Assembly: GCA_015657535.1 (NCBI GenBank)
Contig: JADHZB010001141.1
Coordinates: forward strand, 1,160-63,322
Direction: 5' to 3'
Length of the DNA: 62,163 nt
From: Nephromyces sp. MM_2019
Lineage: Eukaryota > Apicomplexa > Aconoidasida > Nephromycida
Below are positions 1 to 11,100 of this stretch, one piece after another. The position numbers and the translations under genes were made by a program. Position 1 is the stretch's first letter. Every line of letters begins with the position of its first letter. The notes beneath the pieces are model-generated. The model worked only from the letters and a program-made list of their open reading frames with translations, was not told the origin of the DNA and made no database searches.

Positions 1-118
1 TGTGTTTCTTTTTGTGTTTCTTTTTGTGTGTGTGTGTGTTTGTGTGTGTTTCTTTTTGTGTTTCTTTTTGTGTTTCTTTTTGTGTTTCTTTTTGTGTTTT
101 TTTTTGTGTGTGTTCATC
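1..118. repeat. TG/T-rich simple repeat, 12-bp unit
   Basis: The window opens with imperfect tandem copies of the 12-base unit TGTGTTTCTTTT, interrupted by a pure (TG)n stretch near 27-40. The tract continues off the left edge, so its full length is unknown. It lies upstream of the terminal exon at 802 and is probably intronic or intergenic. No coding potential is seen. Confidence 0.85.
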
Positions 119-801
119 TTTTATTTTGCACTTATTTGGGCTCCATTATAATCTCGGGTAAAGCTGAAGCTAGTTCCTTCCTTTGAGACTAAAGACGCGA
201 CACATTTTTGAGCAATTTTTCTGTGTGTGGAAGTCAAAGAAGTGTATTGATAAACCCACCCGAAGACTCGCTAATGTGGTCCTTCTTTACAGCTTTTTCC
301 TCTTTCTAATGTGATGAATTTGGCTGCTTTTCTTGTATGTGCAATCACGTACTGCGATCGCAATTTGTGTGTGCAGCTTTGAAATCCTCATACAGCCTTA
401 CAGCTGATATTTTTGATTGAAATTCCATCTTTTTTTTCTCTTTATCGCTCGACCAAAATGCTGCTTTGGTGGATTGAAACAAACTACTTATAGCACCGTA
501 GCTCATTCTTCTAATGCATGCTCTTTGCGTGTCATTTTTGATGCTTCAATCGGCTCTTTGCTGCGATTTCTTAAGATGAATAACTTGTATCTTGGCGAAT
601 ATCTAGTGGGAATACCAAAAAAGTAACACACTGAATCACATACGGATATTCTTCTCTCTTTTTTTTTTTTTTTGGCGATTTCTCATAAGTTTATCTCTAT
701 CATACATTTTACATACTAAATTATTCTTCACCAGTGCAAAAATATATTGTGTTTAGGGTTTAAAATCACTAATCATTCGATATAATGCATAATATTTTCA
801 G
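119..801 (+). other. Non-coding, probably intron of the left-edge gene
   Basis: This T-rich stretch ends in a good splice acceptor (AATATTTTCAG, AG at 800-801). A 69-codon open frame at 417-626 was tested as an upstream exon. Its only clear donor (GT at 623) leaves a phase that puts a stop into the next exon, so it is not joined here. Nothing else is recognised; the upstream exons may lie outside the window. Confidence 0.4.
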
Positions 802-1278
802 GCTGCAAAGTCAATAGTGGAAGAAGCAGACCTCCGTAAGTCAATGGACGACAAAACCTGTGTGGTAGTGTTATTCAAATGGAACAAACAGCTATTTTCT
901 CAAACGCACACAGATCCTTACACGAAGACTCTTGAGAATGAAGGCTCTCCTGGAGGGGGGGAAAAAATTGAAGCGAACTATTCCTCGCTACTGGATAGCC
1001 CGTTAAAAGACAAAAAAGTAGGCAGGTATAGTCCAGAAGGGATTGATACCTCTGATGAGGTTGGTAGTGCCATGAGTGCGATGGATGGGCTTGTCAGGCC
1101 ATTAAATAAGATTTCTGATTGGTTAAGAGGCGAGGTAGCGACAGTTATTGATAACGAAGGCAAGAAGCAGCATGAAGGGGATAATACGGAGAATACTCCC
1201 GAGGATGAAGATGAAGACATTTTTTTCTCGAAAGAGGCCGACGGAAAAACCACAAAAATAACAGAGCTGATCCTGTAG
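802..1278 (+). CDS. 3'-terminal exon of an unrecognised gene (partial)
   Basis: The open frame starts directly after the acceptor AG at 800-801 in phase 0 and reads AAKSIVEEADLRKSMDD onward to a TAG at 1276-1278, about 158 codons. There is no in-frame ATG at the start, so this is read as the last exon of a gene whose start is to the left. The segment begins with a short hydrophobic strand (CVVVLFKW), then becomes polar and low in complexity, with an acidic run (DEDEDIFF) near the end. No family is recognised. It ends only 55 bases from the end of the convergent minus-strand gene. That the stretch is coding is fairly likely; its function is unknown. Confidence 0.5.
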   Translation, partial: AAKSIVEEADLRKSMDDKTCVVVLFKWNKQLFSQTHTDPYTKTLENEGSPGGGEKIEANYSSLLDSPLKDKKVGRYSPEGIDTSDEVGSAMSAMDGLVRPLNKISDWLRGEVATVIDNEGKKQHEGDNTENTPEDEDEDIFFSKEADGKTTKITELIL

Positions 1279-1333
1279 ACGGCCATTTTTAGTCGGCTTT
1301 ACGCTGGGATTCTACGGCTCAAATTTTAGTAGG

Positions 1334-4300
1334 TTAAGCAGCTTTTTTGCTAGTCTGTATGTACCGAAACTCGCGTAATGTAAGGCGTTCGCAACGAGCA
1401 TCAAGTTGGGAGTCTACAAGTATTAGTAGTAATAGGAGGGATACTGGCTGGCTATGCGCCGAAAAACGCATAGTGAAATTCTTCATACCGGTATCTAGTA
1501 CATTGCCAATAGGGGGTTCATATTCTAGTGAAACTACGCGTTTTTCGCGTATATCTGAGGCTTTCTCTTGGTTATTGCTATCAAGTAGATTAACATGACA
1601 TATATCAACGATTTGAGAAACATTTTCAATAATAACTCCCTTGTCTAGTGAAGCTTTCTCTCCATGTTTCCCTCGATGCAGGCTCAATTTCTCGACTAAA
1701 CATATTTTAACGGAGCGAACCCACAATTTTTGTGGTCACTAGCTCACAGCTCACAAGATTAGATAGCATAACCGCTTAGCGAAACTGCTTGAATTTCGCG
1801 AGATATAATGCAGCGTTTCGCATAACCTTCCTTCTAAGCCAAAGATTCATTTCTTCCTGCAGCCGTGCAAGGATGAAGCAATCTTTTATCCCTTTACTAA
1901 CAAAAAACGTACAGAAAAACTGAAAATCAGCCGCTCAAAAAAAATTGCTCAAGGGCGTTTGAAAGCCTAGAGATAAACTATCGAATTCTTTGATTTCTTA
2001 TTAATTTAAACACAAATTTCCTGCTGAAATTATGGGGAGACCACAGATTTAAAGAAATGAAATCTTCTTTTCCGCTTTTTCACTTTCTACCCAATAACCA
2101 GTGGGTGTACATACACCTCTTTTATTTGGGGAAAAAGCTCATTTTCGCTTGAAATTAACCCTAAACGCCAAAACCCTAACTGTTTTTCAAAAAAATTAAA
2201 GGCTTATAGCGAGCAGGCGCCTTTACAATAGCCCATGTAGTGCTAATAAAAAGGTATCTGAACTAGCTGCAGCAAAGGTAAGATAATAATCCCACCATAT
2301 TTCATAAACAGTATTGCAAGCTTCCCACAAGCAAAGTGAAAATCTGGTTCCTAAGCACAAACAAAGTCCAATGTTTTGAGAGGTGCTCCTGTCGAAAGCA
2401 TCCGTTTATTTCCTCCTTCAGGTGACAAACACTCGATTTGCCTAACTTGCTTAGCCCTAAGGCGTCATTCCTGTCACTACTCAGCCTTTCGTTTGCTTTC
2501 TAGACATTAGCACTGCCATTGGAGGCTGAATTTTTCGCTGGTAAATCACTTGGCATTCCCTCTAAAAATATTGTAAAGGAGAAAATTATGCAACAGAAAT
2601 GCTCAAAGACTTGGATATCATACACACAAGGGTGTTTCGGCGCATAAAATGCTTCAGGCAAAAATGCAGGATGGTGTGAGATTATGCTCCGTGCTTTCTC
2701 TCTAGCAGGACTCAGTTAGCCTAAGTTCTATAACCCCGTCTTAAGCCTTTCAATTACGTCACAAGTAGAGATCTCTAAACACAAAAGTTCTGAATGAATT
2801 GTTGGAAGAAAATTCCCTTTTCATTAGGTAATTTGCTCTAAAATTCTCTATTTAATCACATCGTGTATTTCACGAAGCAATTTTCAGCAAAAATAACGAG
2901 AATACACGAGATATACCTGCTGTGTTATTAATAATAAAATTTCCCCAGTACGCACGTGTGTGTATGGCTTTATTTTAGTGCGTCGGCAGCCTTGATGTGT
3001 GTTGACTGTGTGCGAAAACAAAAATTTACACACACTGTGTGTACCAGCAGTGAGCGCCTATATGCACTGTGTGTATTAGCTGTGCGTGTACAGCTGCAAA
3101 GTTATCTCAGCTAGAATTCTATTCAGCGCGGCTAATGTGGGAATAAACCTAATAAGAGATAGACTAGCAATAACTCAGATAAACGACGATTCCTCAGATA
3201 CCATCAGTTTTATTGAATTCTCCTCTTTTTATTTGGACTTTTCGACTAAAAAAATCCAAGATACCATCATTTTCAAGATTTGACTTACCTACGTCAACTT
3301 CAATTGAAGATGTCCCAGCATCCAAATATCCACTATTCCTTTGCTGCTCAATTTGTGATGTGTTGTACGCGACTGCAAATCTTAACATTTCAATAAACTT
3401 ACGTTTATCAAAAACAATCGTAGCCCCAGCACCACAAAAGTCTCTGTTCAAAACGTCTACTATTGGGGTTTCACCAACTGCTCCAAAGCCACTTTTCTGG
3501 GGTTCTACTTCTCTACTCCAATCCGTTTGTCCTGTTGAATATGAAGACTTCAAAGTTGAATTGTCTTTATGCTGCTCATTGCTAGTATTACCGGGTGTAT
3601 CAGCAGCATTCAGTGCATTCCAATCTTCATTAGAGCGGAAGCTGAACTCTCCGGTGATTTTATCATCTTGCTGAATTCTACCGATAAATTGACTCCTGAT
3701 AGAGGCGGATCTCGAGGTTTGGGGATTGGAGTCAAATATTCTCTTTTCCGGATTCTCTTCTTCAGTTATAAGTGTAGAAAAAGAAGGTGTGTATAATTTT
3801 TTATCCGTTTCTTCACTGAATTCCACGTATCCATTCGCGTCTGCTGCACCTGCCAAAGAAACAAAAAAAAACTTGGCACTCATTCAGCATTAAGGCCGTA
3901 AATTAGTAGCACCAAGGCATAAAAACTTAGAGGAGGAGCTAGCTCTATTTGAAAACACTACTGCTCAAAAAAGTGATGAATTTTCTTAACATATGTTAAA
4001 CAAGACAAATTGCAATAGTTCCTACACTTTGGGTCGACTGCAGCTATCCTTTTAGAATCATCCCCATCCTGTGATAGAGCTGTCCTCATTGAAGCTGAAA
4101 ATCCACTGCTTAAGCTATCTTCTGAAGCTATAGGAGAATCTGTATCGCTTATGAAAGTATTAGGATCATTTTCTTCTTCCATTCCCAGATATGAGTCCAC
4201 TAGTTTGCGATAAACCGGATGTAAAGAATTGGGGAACTCCAGGCGAACAGTGTCACCAGTAATCTCAATATGGCACGGGCTAGAGATTTTTGCAATGCCA

Positions 4301-5190
4301 GGCTTCTCCTCTTCACTCCCTATTAGCTGAGTACTGTCAAATGCATCATCATGAAGCACTATAAGCTTTTTATAAAGCGGGCCAAGCTTGTGGGGACCCT
4401 CAACTCGACGCAGAAGCCTCTGAAGACCTAACGTATGGGTGTGGCTGCCATTTTTTAGGCTCGTGTCGGTAGGCTTAGGCGGGAAAAAGATGGAGAGAGC
4501 CCCGAAAGCTTCCGATTTCGCTTCAGGAAATGCATCATTTTCACCAGGGACTGGATTATGCAAAGCGCCCGCTGGCTCTGAAGAGTCCTCTCCAGGTGGA
4601 AAAGCTGCTACAAACTTTGAATCAGAGTGGACAAAATTCAAATCTCGGGGAGCTCTGACTGCTGCTCGTTGACGCCATCTTTTTTCTGTGTAAATCCTAT
4701 CAATATACAGTAGACTATCGGCTGAGTAACCTCGAGTGTGCAATTTAGCACACTGGGGGGACTCTGCACGTGAAGGTGAGAAATGCAAGTGAAGCAACGC
4801 GAACACTGGACAAAGTCTTGACCCACTATACGGAAGGGCCGCAACGCGATAAAAGTGGGAATAATGCAACTGAAAAAAATTAGTATGCTGGTATCTTCCT
4901 ACCCTCAGATTCGACCGATTAACAAAGTTTCTTCCACTGCTAATGCAGCGGTAAGATAAAGTGGAAAAGCCGTAACTACCCACATAAAGAAATCTGTGAA
5001 GTAATAAATTTGACTCTCGTCCTCCATGGAAAAAACTAAAGGGGAGGGGTAGCTTCATCACCTTCTCAGGATTCAGCGGAAAATAAATTGCCAAAGTATT
5101 TTTCGACTGCGTATCCAGGGGCCGCTTTAAAGCAATGTAACGAAGTGGAAAAGATGAAGAAGTTGGCAAAAAAATTGTAGCCCATAGCAT
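1334..5190 (-). CDS. Unrecognised 670-aa protein, four exons
   Basis: Minus-strand exons are 5190-4026, 3849-3289, 1695-1489 and 1413-1334. Introns are 176, 1593 and 75 nt. Every junction is phase 1 and the total is 671 codons including the stop. Signals seen: the GTAG/GTAAGT donor at 3289/3288, a polypyrimidine-AG acceptor before 3849, and in the last intron a TACTAAT branch-site match just ahead of TTGTAG. The ATG at 5190 opens a 388-codon exon. The N-terminus (MLWATIFLPTSSSFPLRYIA) is hydrophobic, basic and serine-rich and could be an organelle-targeting peptide. The region around residues 250-330 looks folded (GLQRLLRRVEGPHKLGPLYK); later parts are acidic and polar. No domain is recognised. 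The weakest link is the long second intron: skipping or adding a small exon there would change the C-terminus. Confidence 0.55.
2950..3093. repeat. Clustered GT/AC tracts with perfect hairpin, in intron
   Basis: Inside the 1593-nt intron of the minus-strand gene, several (GT)n and (AC)n blocks alternate. At 3027-3043 TACACACA is followed after one base by its exact reverse complement TGTGTGTA, giving an 8-bp perfect stem. Further GT blocks lie near 2957, 2997, 3066 and 3083. The cluster can fold in either strand's RNA. Whether it affects splicing cannot be told from sequence. Confidence 0.75.
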
Positions 5191-5230
5191 CTGTCCGGCT
5201 GTAGCCTGTTTATGGTCACATCAATGGAGA

Positions 5231-5407
5231 AATCACCAGCCAACTACCACACGCAGATTGGAAATTGACTTTCAACCCCCCCAAGAGAGGTAAAAATGCA
5301 ATTAGCTCTCCACCAATACATAAATCATCAGCTAATTACCTCACAAAGATTGCAAATTGACTTTCAACTCCCCCAACAGAGGTAATAAGGCAATTAGCTT
5401 TACACCA
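5231..5407. repeat. Tandem duplication, 92-bp period
   Basis: Two diverged copies lie head to tail, at 5231-5322 and 5323-5407. Shared blocks include AAATTGACTTTCAAC at 5262 and at 5354, AGAGGTAA, and CAATTAGCT, all offset by exactly 92 bases. Divergence is moderate, so the duplication is not recent. It begins about 40 bases upstream of the ATG of the minus-strand gene, in its likely 5' UTR or promoter. Confidence 0.8.
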
Positions 5408-6170
5408 GAAATACACCCAGCCTAGAGTTTTTACAGATTATTCTTTCGAATTTTAGGCAAGTACGAAAGTAAAAGCATCGCTAAGAAGTTCCTACTACTC
5501 TACCTAAGACAGTGAGTACTCAAAGTGTCTATGAAGAAGGAAATATTACAGTAAGAAGGCCACCTCTTCCCTAAAAGATGCGCATGATACTATCGCCATA
5601 CGGCAAGCTACTAACAGCCTCGCTGGTACAGGCAGCAACCCGATAAAAATGATGTATCTGTAGATTTGTTTGTAGGTTATACCACCTCTCGATCTTGGAA
5701 AAAACAGCCGCAGGCTTGTACCGTTCGCTAAGTTCGACTCAAAACATGAACTGTCATGATGTGCTCCATTGGCACGATGCAGCACATGCCTCAAAAGCTA
5801 TAAACGTGCACAGCTGCAGCTATTTCTCGCTTGAGCGATTTACGGTGCAAAACTTGATGCAGATGCGGAAATTTTCCGTCACAGTCTTTATGTAGTCACC
5901 CGTTAAAGCTTGCTTCTCTGCATGTCACGAAGATTGCATTTCATGCCGCAACGGGACATTGCCTCTTTTTATCTCCTTCATGCGGTGTTGCTGTATGGTG
6001 CAGCTTAAGGTGCAGCTATCGTTTGGAGGCCTAAAAGTCTGCACTCTATACACGAACCCATCCAACGCGCGTCGACACACGTAGGTACGATGCTGGCTTC
6101 CTTGTTGACAGACGATGTTATGCCACATTGCCATGCGAAAGCATAGTTGATTGGAAGCTGCGAGGGTATT

Positions 6171-6364
6171 GGCAGGCTGACTTTTAATAGCTTCGAACTC
6201 TAAGCTGTGCTTCAAAGATTTTTGAAAGTTAGTTGACGGGAGGATACAAAGAATTAGGTATGTCGCCGGCAGGCTGACTTTTAATAGCTTTGAACTCTAA
6301 GCTTTGCTAGAAAGACTTTTTGAAACTGAATTGCTAGGAGAATACAAAGAAACAGGTATGTTGC
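6171..6364. repeat. Tandem duplication, 97-bp period
   Basis: Two copies start at 6171 and 6268. Both begin GGCAGGCTGACTTTTAATAG and both end in AGGTATGT followed by an imperfect (C/T)GCC. The first 35 bases are nearly identical; the centre (around 6210-6250 against 6307-6347) has diverged. It is unrelated in sequence to the 92-bp duplication 900 bases away. Confidence 0.85.
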
Positions 6365-7121
6365 CAGCTCGGGCAATTGCTGCTCACCAGCCAAATTTCC
6401 TGCTCCTATTTTCCCCGCATACGACATGCTCGTCTACTATGGTCCCGCAAATGCGGAAGATACTGCAGTTTCGGCACTCTTGGCATGATTTTTTAAACGC
6501 CAACTTATGTGGATTGTTTGCCGAAACAAATTTTAGGTTCTGATTAGACATGTGTTCCCTTCAAGTTCATTGATTGATAGTGATACTTGTTTTTATCAAC
6601 GCTAGCACACTAGGTAATTTCTGAGGCGCAATTTCGGTAGTTTACAGGGCTTATGTAACTCTTGAATAATCAAGTAGCTGCATATATACTTTGGAACTCT
6701 CAAAAAGCTTAGAACAATTTACTGCTTACTCATTTTTGTTGTTGCTTTATCCAATATTCTGCCGCTAATTTCGTTTCGAATGATTTGCCCATGTGTGATC
6801 CCCAAAAGGATCCAATGCTGTATATTTTTAAGCTTAAGTTTTTGTGATAAATCGCCACAGTTTGCACTTTCTAGTTCAAAATGATATGCCTACGACCACA
6901 GTGGAAAGAATGTGAGTGAAAAAAATAGGTACTATTAATTTTATTCAGTATCCTGCTGACAATATCTGTCCATCATTGAAGAACATATTGAATGTAACAC
7001 CCTCATTTGATAAATTGACGTCAATAGCCGTGTTGTTAATTCTACTTCGTAGCTTCATTAATTCTATGCAGTGCGTTTATTGAATTGCTGCTGCCGATAG
7101 GTGTACCCTTCTCAGTAAAAA

Positions 7122-8183
7122 ATGTGGCCGTCACGCATCCTTCGCTTAAGCATGACGCATCTGTCAGAAGGTGGTCCTTGTTCCCTACTTCTCCCAACTA
7201 AGGTGTCCATCGTAGGGTCAGGACAGATGGGAAGGGGGATTGCAATATCGTTAGCGCTTTCTGCGGTATCAAGGCCACAGAGTGACCCATTGTTCGAAAG
7301 GGTGACGCTGTCAGACATACGTGAGACGCAGCTCAAATCGGCAAAGTCCTTCATTACGGAGTATTTTGATAAGCAGGTGGAGAAACAGCATTTGTCGAGG
7401 AATCAGTACCTTCATGCAGTGGAAATCATTAAATATGGGCGCCTTAACTTAAATTCAGCTAATTCTCATGGGCAGCAAGGTATAATAGATGAAACATCAT
7501 CTGATGCCGTTGCTTTCTCAACTTCACCTACTACGCCTGCACCTGAGAGCCTTACTGACGATGGATCGAATGTCGAAGAGGCTGATTTCTGTATAGAAGC
7601 CATTGCTGAGGACATGCTATTGAAAAGGCAGTTATTTAGCCACCTAGATGAAGTAACCCCCAAAAACTGCATACTTGCCTCAAACACCTCATCTTGCTCT
7701 ATAACGAAACTTGCTGCTGCCACGAATAGACCTGATATGGTGGTCGGAATGCATTTCTTTCATCCAGTACCACGCATGCATGTGGTAGAGATTGTTTCAG
7801 GCTTGAGAACCTCTGAGAGTACATTGGGGAGAACTCGACATCTTGCAAATTGGATGGGAAAGGCCATCTCGCAAGTGGTGGATTCACCGGGCTTCGTATC
7901 AAATCGTGTTCTTGCACCCTATTTGAATGAGGCTATCATTTGCTTGGGGGAAGGCCTAGCTTCGAGGGAAGATATAGATCAGATTATGAAAATTGGGACG
8001 AACATCCCAATGGGCCCCCTCACACTTGCAGATTTTATTGGATTAGACACTTTACTGGGTATAATGCAGCTCCTTCACCGGGATTTGGGAGACACTAAGT
8101 ACAGACCGGCGCCACTGCTAGTGAAGTACGTGGATGCAGGTTGGCTTGGCAGAAAATCTGGAAGAGGCTTTTATTCATATTGA
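7122..8183 (+). CDS. 3-hydroxyacyl-CoA dehydrogenase (HAD family, NAD-dependent)
   Basis: One uninterrupted exon of 353 codons with an ATG start. The enzyme family oxidises L-3-hydroxyacyl-CoA to 3-ketoacyl-CoA with NAD in fatty-acid beta-oxidation; some members act on acetoacetyl/hydroxybutyryl-CoA. The Rossmann dinucleotide motif [10 protein letters not shown] is at residues 32-41. The SNTSS segment is at 187-191. The catalytic His-Glu pair is H211 and E223, twelve residues apart as in the mammalian mitochondrial enzyme. The C-terminal domain starts with DSPGFVSNR, carries [15 protein letters not shown], and ends in GRGFYSY, the normal family end, with no peroxisomal SKL-type tail. The first ~27 residues ([11 protein letters not shown]...) are basic and hydrophobic and could be a mitochondrial presequence. 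A polar insert of roughly 45 residues (about 106-150) sits where most members have a short loop. The family call is firm; the location is inferred. Confidence 0.95.
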   Translation: MWPSRILRLSMTHLSEGGPCSLLLPTKVSIVGSGQMGRGIAISLALSAVSRPQSDPLFERVTLSDIRETQLKSAKSFITEYFDKQVEKQHLSRNQYLHAVEIIKYGRLNLNSANSHGQQGIIDETSSDAVAFSTSPTTPAPESLTDDGSNVEEADFCIEAIAEDMLLKRQLFSHLDEVTPKNCILASNTSSCSITKLAAATNRPDMVVGMHFFHPVPRMHVVEIVSGLRTSESTLGRTRHLANWMGKAISQVVDSPGFVSNRVLAPYLNEAIICLGEGLASREDIDQIMKIGTNIPMGPLTLADFIGLDTLLGIMQLLHRDLGDTKYRPAPLLVKYVDAGWLGRKSGRGFYSY

Positions 8184-11100
8184 CGCGATAAAGGCAGGTC
8201 TGCATATAATAAAAGATCATCTATTTATTTGGCTAAAAGACATTGTTTTTGATAAGCATTCATTAAGTCTAAAAGACAGGATACTCTCGTTATTCGTAAT
8301 TTAATGCTTTTATAGTTACTTTTATGCAGTCTATATGATCAAAAGCATCATTTTGAAGCAATAACTATGGATAGTTAGTCAATATAATCATCAAAATCTT
8401 ACTCACTCACTGCTAAAAATTTGGACATTTGGCTGTATAGCTGAATTTGCAACCCACTCTTGGCTAGCGTTACACGCTTGTTAAAAAATTTGTCTTGCAT
8501 TTCCGGTGGTCTCCTTTGTTCTTTTATTTTTTTGCTATTGCCTCCCCCATGGTCATATCCAGGCAATATAATTATCCCAGCGGAGATAACCTTGTAAAAT
8601 TTTCCACTAAATATATTTGGGAAGAAGAAAGGTCTATGAATTGTTCTAGGATGATGTGAAGTTGTAAGTTGACCCTAATACGAAAGTATGAATTTGCACC
8701 AATTTTATTGCAGTTAATGAAAACGAATGCCTGCTGTAATGATTGCAGTCAAGTGGCTATTCTTTTCATGCCAGGATTCTACCAGCTATTGGTCCTCCGT
8801 TAGAAACAGCTACCAGTGGTAGCGAAAAAGGGTTATTAACTATCCTCTCGTTTGCTGCACCGTATCGTGACGCTATAATTATTCTGCGTAATATTGTCGA
8901 CCCTTATGGGTTTAACTACATTTCTCTTTCCTTCAAAATTTTTCTACGATCAGTTACGATGAGTTTTTTATAAAGCTGTTGTTCCGGGTTTTAGCTATTG
9001 CATTGAATGTGTAAATTTTTTTGGAGGAGGGACCTTCTTCTTTAAACTGAATAGCAAGTCAATATAATTTTTTTATGAGAGTCTGGACAATGCTAGCCAC
9101 TCATTTTTTGATAATCGTCTTTTGTAGAGCTTACTTCCCATAGGCAGCTGGGAAATAATATTATCACAGACCCCGTGAAAATCGATTGCAGCAAGGAATG
9201 ATAACGTATAATTTATCATCTGTGGTGGTATATGAATTCTATTCATGATTCCTTAACGGTACTTATATTCAAAATATTGCTACTGGGGATAGGGTGCTTG
9301 CCGAAGGCTGTTGATTTATTTATATCTTTTGAAGCTTTTTTGTCAATGCAAACGGTGCAGCAGGTAGATGATCCAAGGGAAGCTTTTAGAGGATTCTTGC
9401 ACATTTGTCTACGGGCAGCTATCCCATACAATTATGCAATTAATGGAAAATAAATCCTGCATAATATGATTCTTGGTTCTGAAAGGAGCTTAGCACTGGA
9501 TGCTGAATGCAAGAGTCTTTTTACAATAGTGACTTTCGCTAAATCTTGAATTTATCAGAGTTTTGTCTAGTTAATAACTTTTTGTACATCTATACGGATA
9601 TAGCAATGCCGGTGTATCGAGACTCCTGTCCACTATTAGAATTGCATGTGTGCGTTGGAAAATGTGGTAATCTGATGAAATTTTAGAAGTAGATAAACCT
9701 GTGAGATTATTCCACTGTAAAAGAAGTCATTCTTCAATCGCAGCGCCAAAGTATACGATTAGAGACGAGGCGTTTCGATATTTAGGACCTTTTTTGGGGA
9801 CTGCCATAGTTATGCCATCATCAATGCACCAGGTGCACCAACATGCTAGCCTTATTGATAATGCGCTACGTGTCTTACAATCCTTATCATGACTCTCGTA
9901 GAACTGGAGTTACTGGATAAAATTGAAGGTGCTCCCACTTAATATTTTTTTTGAAGTTATATCGAGTGAGCCTAGGTGACTGGCAACTGCAATGGATTTA
10001 AACTTAAAGATAGTGAAGACTCAAAGCTCTCGTAGAGCGAATATCAACAAAACCTAGTAGTAAAAGGTTCTTGTAATTGAGCTCAATTCACTTTTACCTT
10101 TTTCTAGTATCACAAGAACGAAGCTCTAGTTGAGTAGCAGATAGTTGTTCCTCGAGTTCCGTTTTTTGGGGACAAACCTCGGAGAGAATCTTCATAGTTC
10201 CCAAGTGAACTATACAGCGGTACCTTGTAGGGATCGACATACAAGACCAGAGCAGGCAAAAAGGGCTCTTAGCATTTGATCTGAAAAGTCTACTCACACC
10301 AGTGTTCTGCTTAGCACCCTATGATGCAGCCGTAGTATTGACTTCAAAAAATGAGTTACTAAGCCTCGCTTACGCCCCTACTCTTAGAAGGTACACCATA
10401 GCTGCGGCAACCTCTGATATCGTGGTAACTCTATGGGAAACTTCAAAATTCTTGATTTATAGGATTATGCAATGAAGACAGTAACGAATTCTCATTTTGA
10501 TACACAAAGGAACGATTCAATCGTAGCCATAGGGTATAGAAGCATCCCATAAATTTATTGGGGCGAGGCATTTGAGAAAGGGATCGATCGTTGCAGCGGA
10601 GCTAACGTGACTGCAGTTGAAAGTCTCTCTTGAAGCCTTGCAAGCTTATTTAAGGGGTTATCGGTTCGATGACAGCAGGCCAGCCTGAATAAACTCCTCA
10701 TGGGGTAAACAAATGTGCCGACTAATTTAGCCCTTGCCTGCTCTACAATGGAGATGTATAACCGCTCAGCCGGAATACCCGTGCGTATTGACTGAATATA
10801 TATGAGGAGAGCGCAAATTTTACCTTTGTAGCTATATTAAATGAAACGTGTTACATGCCTGCTACTGATTTGGAAAATTATATACTACTCATCCATAGAA
10901 GCACTTAGTTATGAAAGTCGTCAATACTTGGAGATAAAAATATTAACTTACTTTTCGGGAACGAATATCTATGAAGATGCAACTGGTATGATCTTCGAAG
11001 GGGTGGCTCGCAAATTAACATGGGCTATCGATTTAAAGCTGAGATTTGCCTTGCCATGCTATAAGTTTTCTGAATAGGACGATAAAATGCTTGAAAAGCT

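Larger units (their letters stand above)
5191..7121. other. Divergent intergenic region
   Basis: This 1.9-kb stretch lies between the start of the minus-strand gene (ATG at 5190) and the start of the dehydrogenase (ATG at 7122), so it should hold both promoters. It contains two unrelated tandem duplications (listed separately). Short open frames on both strands, up to 96 codons, resemble no family and overlap one another, so none is called. No TATA-like or other promoter motif stands out with confidence. Confidence 0.6.

Noticed and set aside
417..626. 69-codon frame as penultimate exon of the left-edge gene
   Set aside because: Its donor at 623 leaves a phase that produces an in-frame stop in the exon at 802.
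1347..1598. Plus-strand 83-codon frame opposite the last exons of the minus-strand gene
   Set aside because: The minus strand gives a phase-consistent spliced reading; the plus frame is its shadow.
2154..2182. CCCTAAA and CCCTAA telomere-like motifs
   Set aside because: Only two isolated copies inside an intron; no array and no contig end nearby.
2500..2561. Alternative terminal exon of the 670-aa minus-strand gene (20 codons then TAG, phase compatible)
   Set aside because: The open stretch is short enough to be chance, while the exons at 1695-1489 and 1413-1334 fit the same phase, are longer, look coding and have a consensus branch site.
10650..10690. GGTTCGAT as a possible tRNA T-loop
   Set aside because: No acceptor stem or anticodon arm could be folded around it; no tRNA found anywhere in the window.
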